Source: an uncultured Bacteroidaceae bacterium (GTDB taxonomy: Bacteria > Bacteroidota > Bacteroidia > Bacteroidales > Bacteroidaceae). Taken from it: DNA of 64,000 bases. The notes under the pieces were generated by a model. The model saw only the letters and a program-made list of their open reading frames with translations, was not told the DNA's origin and made no database searches. Location of the stretch: NCBI GenBank assembly GCA_934293005.1, contig CAKQYA010000005.1, positions 1-64,000 of the forward strand, written 5' to 3'. Made by a program: the position numbers and the translations under genes. The stretch's first letter is position 1, and every line of letters starts with the position of its first letter. Positions 52,314-61,267 of this stretch are shown piece after piece.

Positions 52314-53231
52314 ATGAATATTAAGAAATGTATCTTGGCTGTTATTGCAGTATGGCTCATGTCGTTTCATCTTATGGCTTCCGAAACAGTGGCTTACAAG
52401 GTGGAAACGGTGCCTAATGTGCGTCTGCAAGACAGCAGAGAATATGTGTCAGACCCAGCATCGCTGCTCACTGCTGCAACGCATGATAGCATCAATGCCA
52501 TTTTCTCGCGCCTTGAGTCTTCCACAGGCATTGAGGCAGCTGTTGTCATGTTGCCATCAATAGGTGAGGCTGATCCATTCAGTTTCTCTGTTGATTTGTT
52601 CAGACGATGGGGCATCGGCAAGAAAAAGAATGATAATGGCTTGTTGGTTCTGTATGTGGAAGACCAGCATAACATACGCTTCACCACTGGCTATGGTATA
52701 GAAGGCACACTGACTGACGCTCTGAGCAAACGCATACAGATGCGCTATATGGTGCCAGCCTTTAAGAATGGTGACCGCGACAGGGGCATGTTGCAAGGGT
52801 GCAAGGCCGTGGCAGGCGTGCTTGACGGCTCTATGCAGCCAGACGAGACTGAAGACGAATATGACTTTATTGGCGGTCTGGTTATCGCCATGATTATTTG
52901 GGCGGCTATTTTGATGATGGTCGTTCTGTCACGCCGCAAGCGCAAGTGCCCTCAGTGCAAGAAGCGCAAACTTGTGTTGCGTTCTTCTCGTGAACACATT
53001 GTCAATGGACGTCATTACAGAAAGAGCGTGTATCAATGTTCTCACTGCGGCAAAGTGGTGGAAGAGGACCGACGCGCAGATGACGATGATGATGGAGCAC
53101 TCTTGACTGGCATGACCATAGGTTCAATCTTAGGCAGCAGTCGTGGTGGCGGTTTCAGTGGTGGCGGTTTCAGCGGCGGAAGCTTTGGAGGCGGCAGCAC
53201 TGGTGGAGGCGGAGCAGGATCAAGCTGGTGA
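52314..53231 (+). CDS. TPM-domain membrane protein with zinc ribbon and Gly-rich tail
   Basis: Starting at the ATG at 52314 gives 305 residues with a signal peptide (MNIKKCILAVIAVWLMSFHL); the frame open from 52248 overlaps the lemA-type stop and lacks a signal. A TPM domain (about 40-160, with YVSDPASLL and GIEGTLTDAL) lies outside the membrane. A transmembrane helix follows (about 188-210), then a four-cysteine ribbon (CPQCKKRK ... CSHCGK), an acidic stretch and a tail of Gly/Ser/Phe repeats (GGGFSGGGFSGG). This resembles YgcG-type partners of LemA. Function is unknown. Confidence 0.88.
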   Translation: MNIKKCILAVIAVWLMSFHLMASETVAYKVETVPNVRLQDSREYVSDPASLLTAATHDSINAIFSRLESSTGIEAAVVMLPSIGEADPFSFSVDLFRRWGIGKKKNDNGLLVLYVEDQHNIRFTTGYGIEGTLTDALSKRIQMRYMVPAFKNGDRDRGMLQGCKAVAGVLDGSMQPDETEDEYDFIGGLVIAMIIWAAILMMVVLSRRKRKCPQCKKRKLVLRSSREHIVNGRHYRKSVYQCSHCGKVVEEDRRADDDDDGALLTGMTIGSILGSSRGGGFSGGGFSGGSFGGGSTGGGGAGSSW

Positions 53232-53263
53232 CGTGCCTCGTCATGCATGCAACATAAACAATG

Positions 53264-53314
53264 AAAAGCATCCCTCTTGCAATGATAAGTTTTGCAAGAG
53301 GGATGCTTTTTATT
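53264..53314 (+). terminator. Terminator after the TPM gene
   Basis: AAAAGCATCCCTCTTGCAA (53264-53282) pairs perfectly with its complement at 53292-53310, followed by T-rich sequence. Confidence 0.9.
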
Positions 53315-53347
53315 GTTTGTATGACAAGCTGAAGCTTTGCTGGGCTG

Positions 53348-53552
53348 TTTATTCCAATTTGGTCATCATGCCGAAATAGAAAGATTGTTGGGATATCATA
53401 GTTTCTTTTCAACTCTTGAAAGCGTTTCTTTCAGCATCTTGCTTCCATTCGTGTTTCGACATAGCCCGCTATGCCTTCAACGCAGGCTGTCGCAATCTGC
53501 TCGAAACAGACATTGACAAGACCTAAAATCTAATGACCGATTTCGACTTATT
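53348..53552 (+). repeat. Long fold-back element (family A) overlapping the upp stop codon
   Basis: It shares its whole length with the copy at 48.2 kb: the ends (ATTCCAATTTGGTCATC and ATCTAATGACCGATTTCG), the core TTTCTTTTCAACTCTTG, GCATCTTGCTTCCATT and the nested stem CATAGCCCGCTATG. Its right end extends into 53548-53550, the stop codon of upp on the minus strand. Confidence 0.85.
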
Positions 53553-54207
53553 CCTTTGTGCCATACATGAGGTCGCCAGCATCTCCAAGACCGGGGACTA
53601 TGAACTTTCGGTCGTTGAGTGAGGGGTCAATAGCGCCGCAGAAAAGAATGACGTCATCTTTGGGAAATACTTGCTTGAGGTGTTTCACGCCTGCTTCTGA
53701 GGCGATGACGCAGGCAAGGATGAGTTTTTTGGGATGTCCTTTGGTTATGAATGCCCGATAGGCCAGTTCCATGCTCTCTCCTGTGGCGAGCATAGGGTCT
53801 ACTATGAGCAAGGTTTTGTCATCGAGCAATGGTGAAGCCATATATTCAATCTTGACGCCTATCTTCGTGCACTCCTTGTCTGTATAATAGCGGAAGGCTG
53901 AGAGAAATGAGTTGCCTGCCTCGTCAAAGAAATCAAGGAAACCCTGGTGGAGGGGAAGGCCAGCACGGAAGACGGTAGCTATCACCACATCGTCGTCGTA
54001 TGTGTTTGTCTTGCTGGTGCCAAGTGGTGTCTGCACTTCCTTTGTGGAGTAGGAAAGGTATTTGCTTGCCTCATATGCCTCGATGTGTCCGATGCGGCGT
54101 ATGTTCTCACGGAAGCGCATACGGTCATTCTGGATGTTCACGTCACGAAGCTGGCTCATGAACTTGTTGATGATAGAGTTTTCTTTTCCGAGATTGATTA
54201 CTTTCAT
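53548..54207 (-). CDS. upp: Uracil phosphoribosyltransferase
   Basis: A 219-residue salvage enzyme that makes UMP from uracil and PRPP. The PRPP-binding motif LLIVDPMLATGESM is at about 128-141, and the uracil-binding C-terminal segment GLGDAGDLMYGT is intact. It follows a uracil permease gene by 57 bases on the same strand, so uptake and conversion of uracil are encoded together. Its stop codon falls inside the terminal repeat of a fold-back element. Confidence 0.96.
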   Translation of the reverse strand: MKVINLGKENSIINKFMSQLRDVNIQNDRMRFRENIRRIGHIEAYEASKYLSYSTKEVQTPLGTSKTNTYDDDVVIATVFRAGLPLHQGFLDFFDEAGNSFLSAFRYYTDKECTKIGVKIEYMASPLLDDKTLLIVDPMLATGESMELAYRAFITKGHPKKLILACVIASEAGVKHLKQVFPKDDVILFCGAIDPSLNDRKFIVPGLGDAGDLMYGTKE

Positions 54208-54264
54208 TTTGAATTGTTGATGTGTCTTTGTGGTTATTATTGTTTATACAGTTAGTTGCTGCCT

Positions 54265-55602
54265 TCACTGATTCTTGAGGTGAGGCTTGTCTTTCCCATT
54301 GAAGCTTTTCACCTTCATCCCGAGCTGCGGAGGCAAGATGGCATTGAGGAATATGCCCACAAGTGCAGCGAGTGCAAGTCCTGATATAGTGACAGGCCCT
54401 ATCTCCACTCCTCCGTTGGTGCCATATTGCACACCTATGGATATGACAAGGATGAGTGCAGCCACGAAGACGTTGCGTGATGAAGAGAAGTCGACAGATG
54501 TTTCAACAAGGTTTCTCACTCCTACAGCTGATATCATGCCGTAGAGGATCAAGCTCACACCGCCGATGGTTGCTGCAGGCATCAGACCAATGAGGCATGC
54601 GAATTTAGGGCAGAAGCTGAGCAGGATGGCCAAGACTGCTGCCAGACGGATTACGGCAGGGTCAAATACCTTGGTAAGGTTGAGCACGCCAGTGTTCTCG
54701 CCGTATGTGGTGTTGGCTGGCGCGCCGAAGAGTGAAGCGAGAAGCGTGGCGAGGCCATCACCGCTTAGTGTGCGGTGCAAGCCTGGCTCTTTGATGAAGT
54801 TTTTGCCCACAGTGCTCTGTATGGCGCACATGTCGCCTATATGTTCCATGATGGTTGCGAAGGCGATGGGGAAGATGGCTATGACAGATGTGATGATGAG
54901 TTCGATGTTTGGCTCTTTAGCCACTGCCACCACGGTGCGGTCCATATTTATTGGCAAGCCAATCCATGCTGCTTGGTCAAGTTTGGAGAAGTCGACTTCT
55001 CCGAGAGCTGCTGCCAATATGTATGAACCAAGCACGCCAAGAAGGATTGGCACTATTTTGATGATGCCTTTGCCCCAGATGGATGAACTTATGACAATGA
55101 CAATTGCCACTATGGCCAGCAGCCAGTTTTGCTGGCAGTTGCTGATGGCTGAGCCTGACAGCGTGAGTCCGATGGCAATGACCATTGGGCCTGTCACTAC
55201 AGGCGGGAAAAAGCGCATGACTTTCTCCGTGCCGAACATCTTGAGGAGGAACGCCATGGCAAAATACAGCAATGACGCTGCTGCCACACCAAGACAAGCG
55301 TAGTTCAGCGCCATTTCATCAGTGAGTCCTTGGGCCACGCATAATTGCTTCACAGAGGCGTATCCGCCAAGAAACGCAAAGCTTGAGCCAAGAAATGCAG
55401 GTACCTTCATCTTTGAGAGAAGATGAAAGATGAGTGTGCCTATTCCTGCAAAGAGCAATGTGGCGCTCACATCGAGTCCTGTGATGAGCGGCACGAGTAT
55501 GGTGGCGCCAAACATGGCGAAGAGATGCTGGATGCCGAGCACCATGAATTTTGTTTTTCCTAATGATTTGGCATCATATATGCCTTGGTTGTCTGTGTCC
55601 AT
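54265..55602 (-). CDS. Uracil/xanthine-type nucleobase permease (NCS2)
   Basis: The 445-residue inner-membrane protein of the NCS2 (UraA) family has about 14 hydrophobic segments. Recognisable family segments are LGIQHLFAMFGATILVPLIT near the N-terminus, EHIGDMCAIQSTVGKNF, and GDGLATLLASLFGAPANTTY with the conserved substrate-site region. It would import uracil with protons. The adjacent upp gene supports uracil as substrate. A weak -7 candidate on the minus strand (TATTTTTG, 55669-55662) lies upstream. Confidence 0.93.
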   Translation of the reverse strand: MDTDNQGIYDAKSLGKTKFMVLGIQHLFAMFGATILVPLITGLDVSATLLFAGIGTLIFHLLSKMKVPAFLGSSFAFLGGYASVKQLCVAQGLTDEMALNYACLGVAAASLLYFAMAFLLKMFGTEKVMRFFPPVVTGPMVIAIGLTLSGSAISNCQQNWLLAIVAIVIVISSSIWGKGIIKIVPILLGVLGSYILAAALGEVDFSKLDQAAWIGLPINMDRTVVAVAKEPNIELIITSVIAIFPIAFATIMEHIGDMCAIQSTVGKNFIKEPGLHRTLSGDGLATLLASLFGAPANTTYGENTGVLNLTKVFDPAVIRLAAVLAILLSFCPKFACLIGLMPAATIGGVSLILYGMISAVGVRNLVETSVDFSSSRNVFVAALILVISIGVQYGTNGGVEIGPVTISGLALAALVGIFLNAILPPQLGMKVKSFNGKDKPHLKNQ

Positions 55603-55772
55603 TCTTTATAAGTTTTAATAATGAATAATTCGTGATTTGTTAGCGTTGGCCTAAATTGGTGCAAAAATAATCAAAAGAGTTTGAAGCAGCAAGATTTTCT
55701 TTATAATTTTTTAAGTAGGCGCTCATACCTATTATCTGAAAACAAAAAACTTGAGTGAATTATGCTGTATTC

Positions 55773-55804
55773 TTTGTTTTGTTGTATGCGATTTGCTAAC
55801 TTTG
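55773..55804 (+). promoter_or_regulatory. Promoter of the MFS gene
   Basis: A -33 TTTG (55773-55776), 20 bases, then the -7 box TAACTTTG (55797-55804) match the consensus fully. The start codon is about 150 bases after the expected start of transcription, so the leader is fairly long. The gap 55603-55962 shows nothing else recognisable. Confidence 0.75.
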
Positions 55805-55962
55805 CACCATAAATCATGCGGCTCTGCTCATATGCAATGCATCATGCGTGAATTATGATTTTTTATGAGCGCAAGGGCTGATCAACTCGTTCGTGAAGAA
55901 CTTCGTATGCAAATGGCAATAACATTTGCTGAGAATACATATTTATATATGTGTAGATTGTA

Positions 55963-57159
55963 ATGGCACATTCGACTATGGAACAAAAAGAAAAGTTGTG
56001 GAACATAAACTATGTTAAGGTATGGCTCGCTAATTTCATGATATTTTTCTCCTTCATGATAGTGACGCCGCTTCTACCCCTGTATTTGAGCGACACTTAT
56101 AGCGCGGATAAAGACACTATTGGCTTTGTGCTTTCTGGCTATACGCTCACGGCCCTCGTGGCACGTCCGTTGGCAGGCTATCTTGTTGACAGCTATAAGA
56201 GAAAAGTGGTGCTTCTCACATGCTATTTCTTGTTTTTTGCCTTCTTTGCAGGCTATTTGATAGCAGGCACTATGACACTCTTCACCCTTGTGCGCACTTT
56301 GCATGGAGCGCCCATGGGCTCTGTCACAGTGGCAAACAGCACAAGTGCCATTGATGTGCTTGCGCCATCGCGCAGGGCAGAGGGCATAGGATACTACGGC
56401 CTTTCAAACAATCTTGCCACGAGCATTGCGCCAACGGCAGGACTGATGGTGTATGATTGTGTTGGCAATTATGACACATTGTTTGTCATTGCCCTGTGTG
56501 CGGCGGGCTTGGGATTTTGCATAAATGCAAGTGTGAAATTCCCCGATAAGGAAATAGTGCCCAATAAGTCTCCAATGTCGTTCGACAGGTTCTTCCTTGT
56601 GGAAGGATGGAGCGAAGGACTGGTCATGGTGTGCATAGGGCTGTCATATGGTGTGCTTGCCACATACCTTGCCATATATGGAAAAGAAGCGTTGGGAATG
56701 ACAGCAGGCACAGGAGCATGGTTTGCCGTGTTGAGTGGCGGACTGATACTCTCTCGGCTTGTCGGCGCAAGAACCCTCAGGCAGGGCAAGGTGGTGGAGA
56801 ATGTGAACCATGGCATCTTGGTGAGTGTGTTTGGATATCTGCTTTTTGCCGCAGTGAAGCATCCTGTGGGATTCTATGGGGCGGCACTCATCATAGGTCT
56901 TGGCAATGGACATATATGGCCAGGCATGCAGACCATGTTTATCAATCTTGCGCCAAACAACAAGAGGGGCACGGCCAATTCATCACAGTTGACATGCTGG
57001 GACATAGGCATGGGACTTGGAGTGGTGCTTGGTGGATTGGCTATACATTCTGTAGGCTACGCAGCAGCATTCTGGATGGCTTTTGCTGTTAATGTGGCAG
57101 GAGTGGCTCTTTATTTTGGTTATGTGAGGCAACATTTCATCGGACACAGGCTCAGATGA
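55963..57159 (+). CDS. Major facilitator superfamily transporter
   Basis: The 398-residue protein has 12 predicted transmembrane helices in two halves. The MFS loop 2-3 signature is visible as a variant (ARPLAGYLVDSYKRKVVLL), and a related segment (LVGARTLRQGKVVENV) occupies the equivalent place in the second half. The layout suggests a drug- or metabolite-exporting MFS protein of the DHA/arabinose-efflux type; the substrate is unknown. A second ATG six codons in could be the start. It has its own promoter and appears to be a single gene. Confidence 0.9.
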   Translation: MAHSTMEQKEKLWNINYVKVWLANFMIFFSFMIVTPLLPLYLSDTYSADKDTIGFVLSGYTLTALVARPLAGYLVDSYKRKVVLLTCYFLFFAFFAGYLIAGTMTLFTLVRTLHGAPMGSVTVANSTSAIDVLAPSRRAEGIGYYGLSNNLATSIAPTAGLMVYDCVGNYDTLFVIALCAAGLGFCINASVKFPDKEIVPNKSPMSFDRFFLVEGWSEGLVMVCIGLSYGVLATYLAIYGKEALGMTAGTGAWFAVLSGGLILSRLVGARTLRQGKVVENVNHGILVSVFGYLLFAAVKHPVGFYGAALIIGLGNGHIWPGMQTMFINLAPNNKRGTANSSQLTCWDIGMGLGVVLGGLAIHSVGYAAAFWMAFAVNVAGVALYFGYVRQHFIGHRLR

Positions 57160-57400
57160 GTTTGCCATTCCTTTTATGCCTCTTGCTTTTGTTGCTCATC
57201 TTCATATTTTCATGCTGCTGTGCTTGTTGCGCAATCAGGTGTTCGAATTTGTTTGTATAATCAAATTGTGACGTTCATCATCCTACACCAGACAGCGTGC
57301 TGAGATGGACGTGACAGGTGCATAAAATGAAAAATGGAAGTTGTTGATGCTGCAGAATTAAGAAAATGAAGCATGCTATTAGTTAAAATCTGTAAACAAA

Positions 57401-57431
57401 CTTGCTCTTTCGTGGTTTTATAGTATTTTTG
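57401..57431 (+). promoter_or_regulatory. Promoter of the Na/Pi transporter gene
   Basis: CTTG (57401-57404), 19 bases, then TATTTTTG (57424-57431), a near-consensus -33/-7 pair, 70 bases before the ATG. The gap 57160-57400 shows nothing else recognisable. Confidence 0.55.
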
Positions 57432-57501
57432 CATCAATATTTGTAAAAGATGTTACAAATCCGTTTAAAAAGCATTAAAATCAAGTAACAATTACAGTTG
57501 T

Positions 57502-59211
57502 ATGGTAATTTGGATCTTTTTGAGGCTCATAGGAGCCTTGGCTCTGTTGATGTTCGGTATGAAATCCATGAGCGACAGTTTGCAGAAGATGGCCGGCCCG
57601 CAATTGCGTCACGTGTTGGGCACGATGACAACAAATCGTGTCACAGGCATTCTTACAGGCGCACTTATAACAGCGGCTGTGCAGTCTTCAACTGCCACCA
57701 CGGTAATGACGGTGTCATTTGTCAATGCAGGTTTGCTGACATTGGCGCAAGCCATCTCAGTCATTATGGGAGCGAATATCGGAACGACGCTCACAGCATG
57801 GATAATGAGTGCAGGTTTTTCGTTCAACATCACAGATTTTGTCTGGCCCGCATTTTTCTTGGCCATTATTCTTATTTATAGCAGGAAACATAAGATAGTA
57901 GGTGATTTCCTCTTTGGTATTTCATTCATGTTCCTTGGTTTAGGAACATTGCGTCAAGCAGGCATCGACCTTGACTTGGCACATAATCAGCCAGTGCTTG
58001 ATTTTTTCGCTAGTTTTGACCCCGCAAGTTTTTCCACGACAATATTATTTCTCCTTATTGGAGGTGTGTTGACCATGTGTGTGCAGAGTTCTGCTGCAGT
58101 GATGGCTATCACTATGATTCTGTGCTCCACAGGTGTGTTGCCTATCTATCAAGGCATTGCTCTTGTGATGGGAGAGAACATAGGCACGACGGTGACATCA
58201 AATATTGCTGCGCTGACAGCCAACACTCAGGCTCGACGGGCTGCATTGGCTCATATGCTCTTCAATGTGTTTGGTGTGCTTTGGATTTTGTGTGTGTTCC
58301 ATCCTTTCATCAACTTGGTGTGTGATGTTGTTGGATACGACGTTGACATGGAGGCTTCCAATCCTCGTTTTGTAGCCAATGCAGCCAAGCTCTCGTTTGT
58401 GCTGGCCGCATTCCATACCATGTTCAACTTGGCCAATACTTTTATCCTTGTGTGGTTTGTCAAGTATATGGTAAAGGTTGTGTGCACTATCATCAAGCCA
58501 AAGAAGAATGTGGATGAGGACGACTTCCGCTTGAGGTTCATCCCTTCGGGCATCATGAAGACACCTGAGCTTTCTGTGCTTGAGGCACAAAAGGAAATAC
58601 ATTCATTTGCAGAGCGCATACAAAGAATGTTTGGCATGGTGATGACGTTACTTAATGAGAAGGATACTAACAAATTCAATAAGCTCTACAGTCGTGTGGA
58701 GAAGTATGAGAGCATCTCTGACAATATGGAAATAGAGATAGCCAAGTATCTCGACAGTGTGAGCAATGCGCATCTTAGTGATGAGACTAAGGCTAAGATA
58801 CGTGCCATGCTTCGTGAGATATCAGAATTGGAGAGCATAGGCGACAGTTGCTACAACATAGCGCGCACTCTTAACCGCCGCATCAACAGTAAGGAAGATT
58901 TCACAGCGAAGCAATATGAGCACATATCTCAGATGATGGAGCTGACCAACATGTCGCTCACTCAGATGAACACCATTCTTGTGAGCCATAGAGCCGAAAA
59001 TGATGTGAACCGTTCATTCAATATTGAGAATGAAATCAATAATTATCGCAACCAGTTGAAGAAGCAGAACATCAATGATGTGAACAATCATGTGTACACT
59101 TACACTCTTGGAACGATGTATATCGACATCATACAGGAGTGTGAGAAGCTTGCCGACTTTGTGGTGAATGTTGTTGAGGCTCGAATGGGAGTAAGGCAAA
59201 GAGAAGCATAA
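57502..59211 (+). CDS. Na+/phosphate cotransporter with PhoU-like C-terminus
   Basis: The 569-residue protein has a membrane part (about 1-335) with two copies of the Na/Pi cotransporter repeat, each with the QSS motif (TAAVQSSTATTVMT near residue 53, CVQSSAAVMAITM near residue 193) and a GANIGTT/GENIGTT motif. Residues about 350-569 form a helical, PhoU-like cytoplasmic region (SISDNMEIEIAKYLDSVS). It imports phosphate with sodium in related proteins. It is monocistronic, with a terminator downstream. Confidence 0.95.
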   Translation: MVIWIFLRLIGALALLMFGMKSMSDSLQKMAGPQLRHVLGTMTTNRVTGILTGALITAAVQSSTATTVMTVSFVNAGLLTLAQAISVIMGANIGTTLTAWIMSAGFSFNITDFVWPAFFLAIILIYSRKHKIVGDFLFGISFMFLGLGTLRQAGIDLDLAHNQPVLDFFASFDPASFSTTILFLLIGGVLTMCVQSSAAVMAITMILCSTGVLPIYQGIALVMGENIGTTVTSNIAALTANTQARRAALAHMLFNVFGVLWILCVFHPFINLVCDVVGYDVDMEASNPRFVANAAKLSFVLAAFHTMFNLANTFILVWFVKYMVKVVCTIIKPKKNVDEDDFRLRFIPSGIMKTPELSVLEAQKEIHSFAERIQRMFGMVMTLLNEKDTNKFNKLYSRVEKYESISDNMEIEIAKYLDSVSNAHLSDETKAKIRAMLREISELESIGDSCYNIARTLNRRINSKEDFTAKQYEHISQMMELTNMSLTQMNTILVSHRAENDVNRSFNIENEINNYRNQLKKQNINDVNNHVYTYTLGTMYIDIIQECEKLADFVVNVVEARMGVRQREA

Positions 59212-59282
59212 GGGATGATGTTTTCAATGATGGTTTATAGTTTGATGCGTCTCCTGTAAACATAGACAACGCTATATAAAAT

Positions 59283-59328
59283 GAGAAGCGGAAGATATGC
59301 CATTGAGCATTCTTCCGCTTCTCTTTTT
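59283..59328 (+). terminator. Terminator after the Na/Pi transporter gene
   Basis: GAGAAGCGGAAGA (59283-59295) and TCTTCCGCTTCTC (59311-59323) form a perfect 13-bp stem followed by five T. On the other strand it could also help stop the convergent serine hydrolase transcript. Confidence 0.88.
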
Positions 59329-59412
59329 GTGCCGTGAGCCTATATCGTTAGCTTGTTTGCATTCTGTCTGTTCCAGCCATAAGGAACAAGCTGCAATTCG
59401 GGTATATCCAGT

Positions 59413-60921
59413 TTATTTTCCTTCAGGCTTTAGGGCGAAGGAATATTTCTTACTCTCGTAGTTGTATTTGACATAAAGTGTGGGTGTCTTCGACTCGAAA
59501 TAGAAAGTGAGGGTGAAGCCACTCATCCAGTCGATGAAATGTGTTTTGACCTCAAGCACATTGGCATCCTTCCAGCCATAGCTGCTTGCAGCAGTGAAAG
59601 GTTTTGTGAAACCCGTGAAAGCTCCTTGGGTGGCAGAACGCGAATAAGGCGGGAATTTTACTGGTACTTGACTGTTGGTCCATTGCTTATGTCCGCATCT
59701 CAAGCGCACTGTGCCGTGCTTGTCGGTATTGATGTTGACCATAAGGTCCTTGCCTTTCGAAGAAACGGATATGCTTTTCCATCCAAGACGGTTCTTAGAC
59801 AGTTGGTATGTGGTGTTGTAAATTGTGTTCTGTTTTGCGGTGGTAGCTCTGCCTGGTGCGTATGGAAGGATGTATGATGTCTGCTTCCTTGCAAGATTCT
59901 TATAGCCACGTTCGTCAGGCAGATAAGTCTCTTTGATGCCAGGAAGCACAATGTTGTATAGCATCTCTTGTTCTCTCTTTCCTGCATCGCCGGTCATGCT
60001 TTGAGTGATGACAGCTACCATGTCTTCTTTGGGCATGATGATGATGTATTGTCCAAAGGCACCGTCTGCTTTGGCTGTGCCGGGGTTGCTGCATATCCAC
60101 ATCTGATAGCCATACTTGCTGCTTTTCACCTGTGTCTTCATCATCTCTTCAACCCATGAGGCAGGTATGAGCTGTTTGCCTTTCCATGCGCCTTTGTTGA
60201 GAAGCAACTGACCGAACTTGGCCATCGACTCAGGCTGAAGGTACAGTCCCCATCCTCCGCAACTGATGCCTTCAGGACTCCACTCCCAGTTTACTTTTGT
60301 GATGTGCAGCGGTTCGAAGAGCCTTGGCTTGAGATAGTCGAAGAGGGTGGAGCGCGTCACTTTTGTGAGTATGGCCGACAGCAGGTATGTGTCCATGGAG
60401 TCGTATGCGAAACGTGTGCCAGGCTTGGAAGTCATGCTGTTGTTGATGCAGCCCTTTATCCATTTGTTCTGGTATGTGCGCACGTCGTCGGTGACTTTGA
60501 AGCCTGATTGCATAGTGAGGAGGTCTCGAATGTTTATGTCGGCCAGATTTTTTGGTATCGTGTCGGGAAGGAGTTCTGGATAGAATGCTGCGAGCCGGTC
60601 GGTGAGTCGCAGTCTGTTCTCTTCTATAGCCATGCCTATGGCTGCGGATGTGAAAGTCTTGGAACAAGAGAAAAGAGTCTGGCCATATTCAGGTCTGAAG
60701 GGCCGAGGATATGCTTCAGCTATCACCTTGCCATGTCGCATGATGATGGCAGAGTGTATCTCTGCCGTGCTGAGGCTTGTTATGGAATCGAGAAAACTGA
60801 TGATTGATTTTGAATGCACACCCTGTGATTCAGGTGTGGCACGTTCGAGTTCGTCGATTTGTCCGAACGTCATCGTAGGTAGTAATGCAACTGCGATGAT
60901 TAGTGTTTTTTTCATTTTCAT
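59413..60921 (-). CDS. Secreted beta-lactamase-fold serine hydrolase
   Basis: Starting at the ATG at 60921 gives 502 residues with a signal peptide (MKMKKTLIIAVALLPTMTFG); a longer frame to 60990 exists but lacks a reason. The class C beta-lactamase / DD-peptidase motif SxxK is SCSK (Ser85, Lys88). The tyrosine motif appears as YDS in FAYDSMDTYLL. The catalytic domain covers about 45-370. A C-terminal beta-sheet extension of about 120 residues follows, related to domains seen in other esterase-type members. The substrate could be an ester, amide or D-amino-acid peptide. It stands alone beside a GH43 gene transcribed divergently. Confidence 0.87.
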   Translation of the reverse strand: MKMKKTLIIAVALLPTMTFGQIDELERATPESQGVHSKSIISFLDSITSLSTAEIHSAIIMRHGKVIAEAYPRPFRPEYGQTLFSCSKTFTSAAIGMAIEENRLRLTDRLAAFYPELLPDTIPKNLADINIRDLLTMQSGFKVTDDVRTYQNKWIKGCINNSMTSKPGTRFAYDSMDTYLLSAILTKVTRSTLFDYLKPRLFEPLHITKVNWEWSPEGISCGGWGLYLQPESMAKFGQLLLNKGAWKGKQLIPASWVEEMMKTQVKSSKYGYQMWICSNPGTAKADGAFGQYIIIMPKEDMVAVITQSMTGDAGKREQEMLYNIVLPGIKETYLPDERGYKNLARKQTSYILPYAPGRATTAKQNTIYNTTYQLSKNRLGWKSISVSSKGKDLMVNINTDKHGTVRLRCGHKQWTNSQVPVKFPPYSRSATQGAFTGFTKPFTAASSYGWKDANVLEVKTHFIDWMSGFTLTFYFESKTPTLYVKYNYESKKYSFALKPEGK

Positions 60922-61143
60922 AGTGTTGTCAGTCATAAAAAACTCTACGATAAAAACAGCAGATAGGTGCTTGATGTTAAACAGGTGCAAATTTAACGCT
61001 TTTTGTTGACAGGAAACATTGAGTGTGACATTTTTTTAATAGAATGTTACATAAATGCAATGAAGATTGATGAAATGCTTGTGTCTGAGTGAAAAGGTCA
61101 AGTTTTTGTTGTTTTTCTTGCCAAGAGTTATTGTGCGCTTTCG

Positions 61144-61151
61144 TATATTTG
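61144..61151 (+). promoter_or_regulatory. -7 promoter element of the GH43-GH97 unit
   Basis: TATATTTG matches TAnnTTTG. A CTTG at 61117-61120 lies 23 bases upstream as a loose -33. The leader to the preferred start at 61268 is about 110 bases. Confidence 0.5.
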
Positions 61152-61267
61152 CAAAGACATTCCATGCAAATGTTATCCATCGTGGCGCTATCCGCAAGAG
61201 GTGTCGTGATGCATGGCAGGGCATGGCAAACCTAAAACAGCAAAAAACTATAATCATTTTACAAGAC

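Noticed and set aside
53170..53412. Small minus-strand frame over the 53.4-kb repeat
   Set aside because: It covers the TPM gene end, a terminator and part of the fold-back element, so it is a repeat-derived spurious frame.
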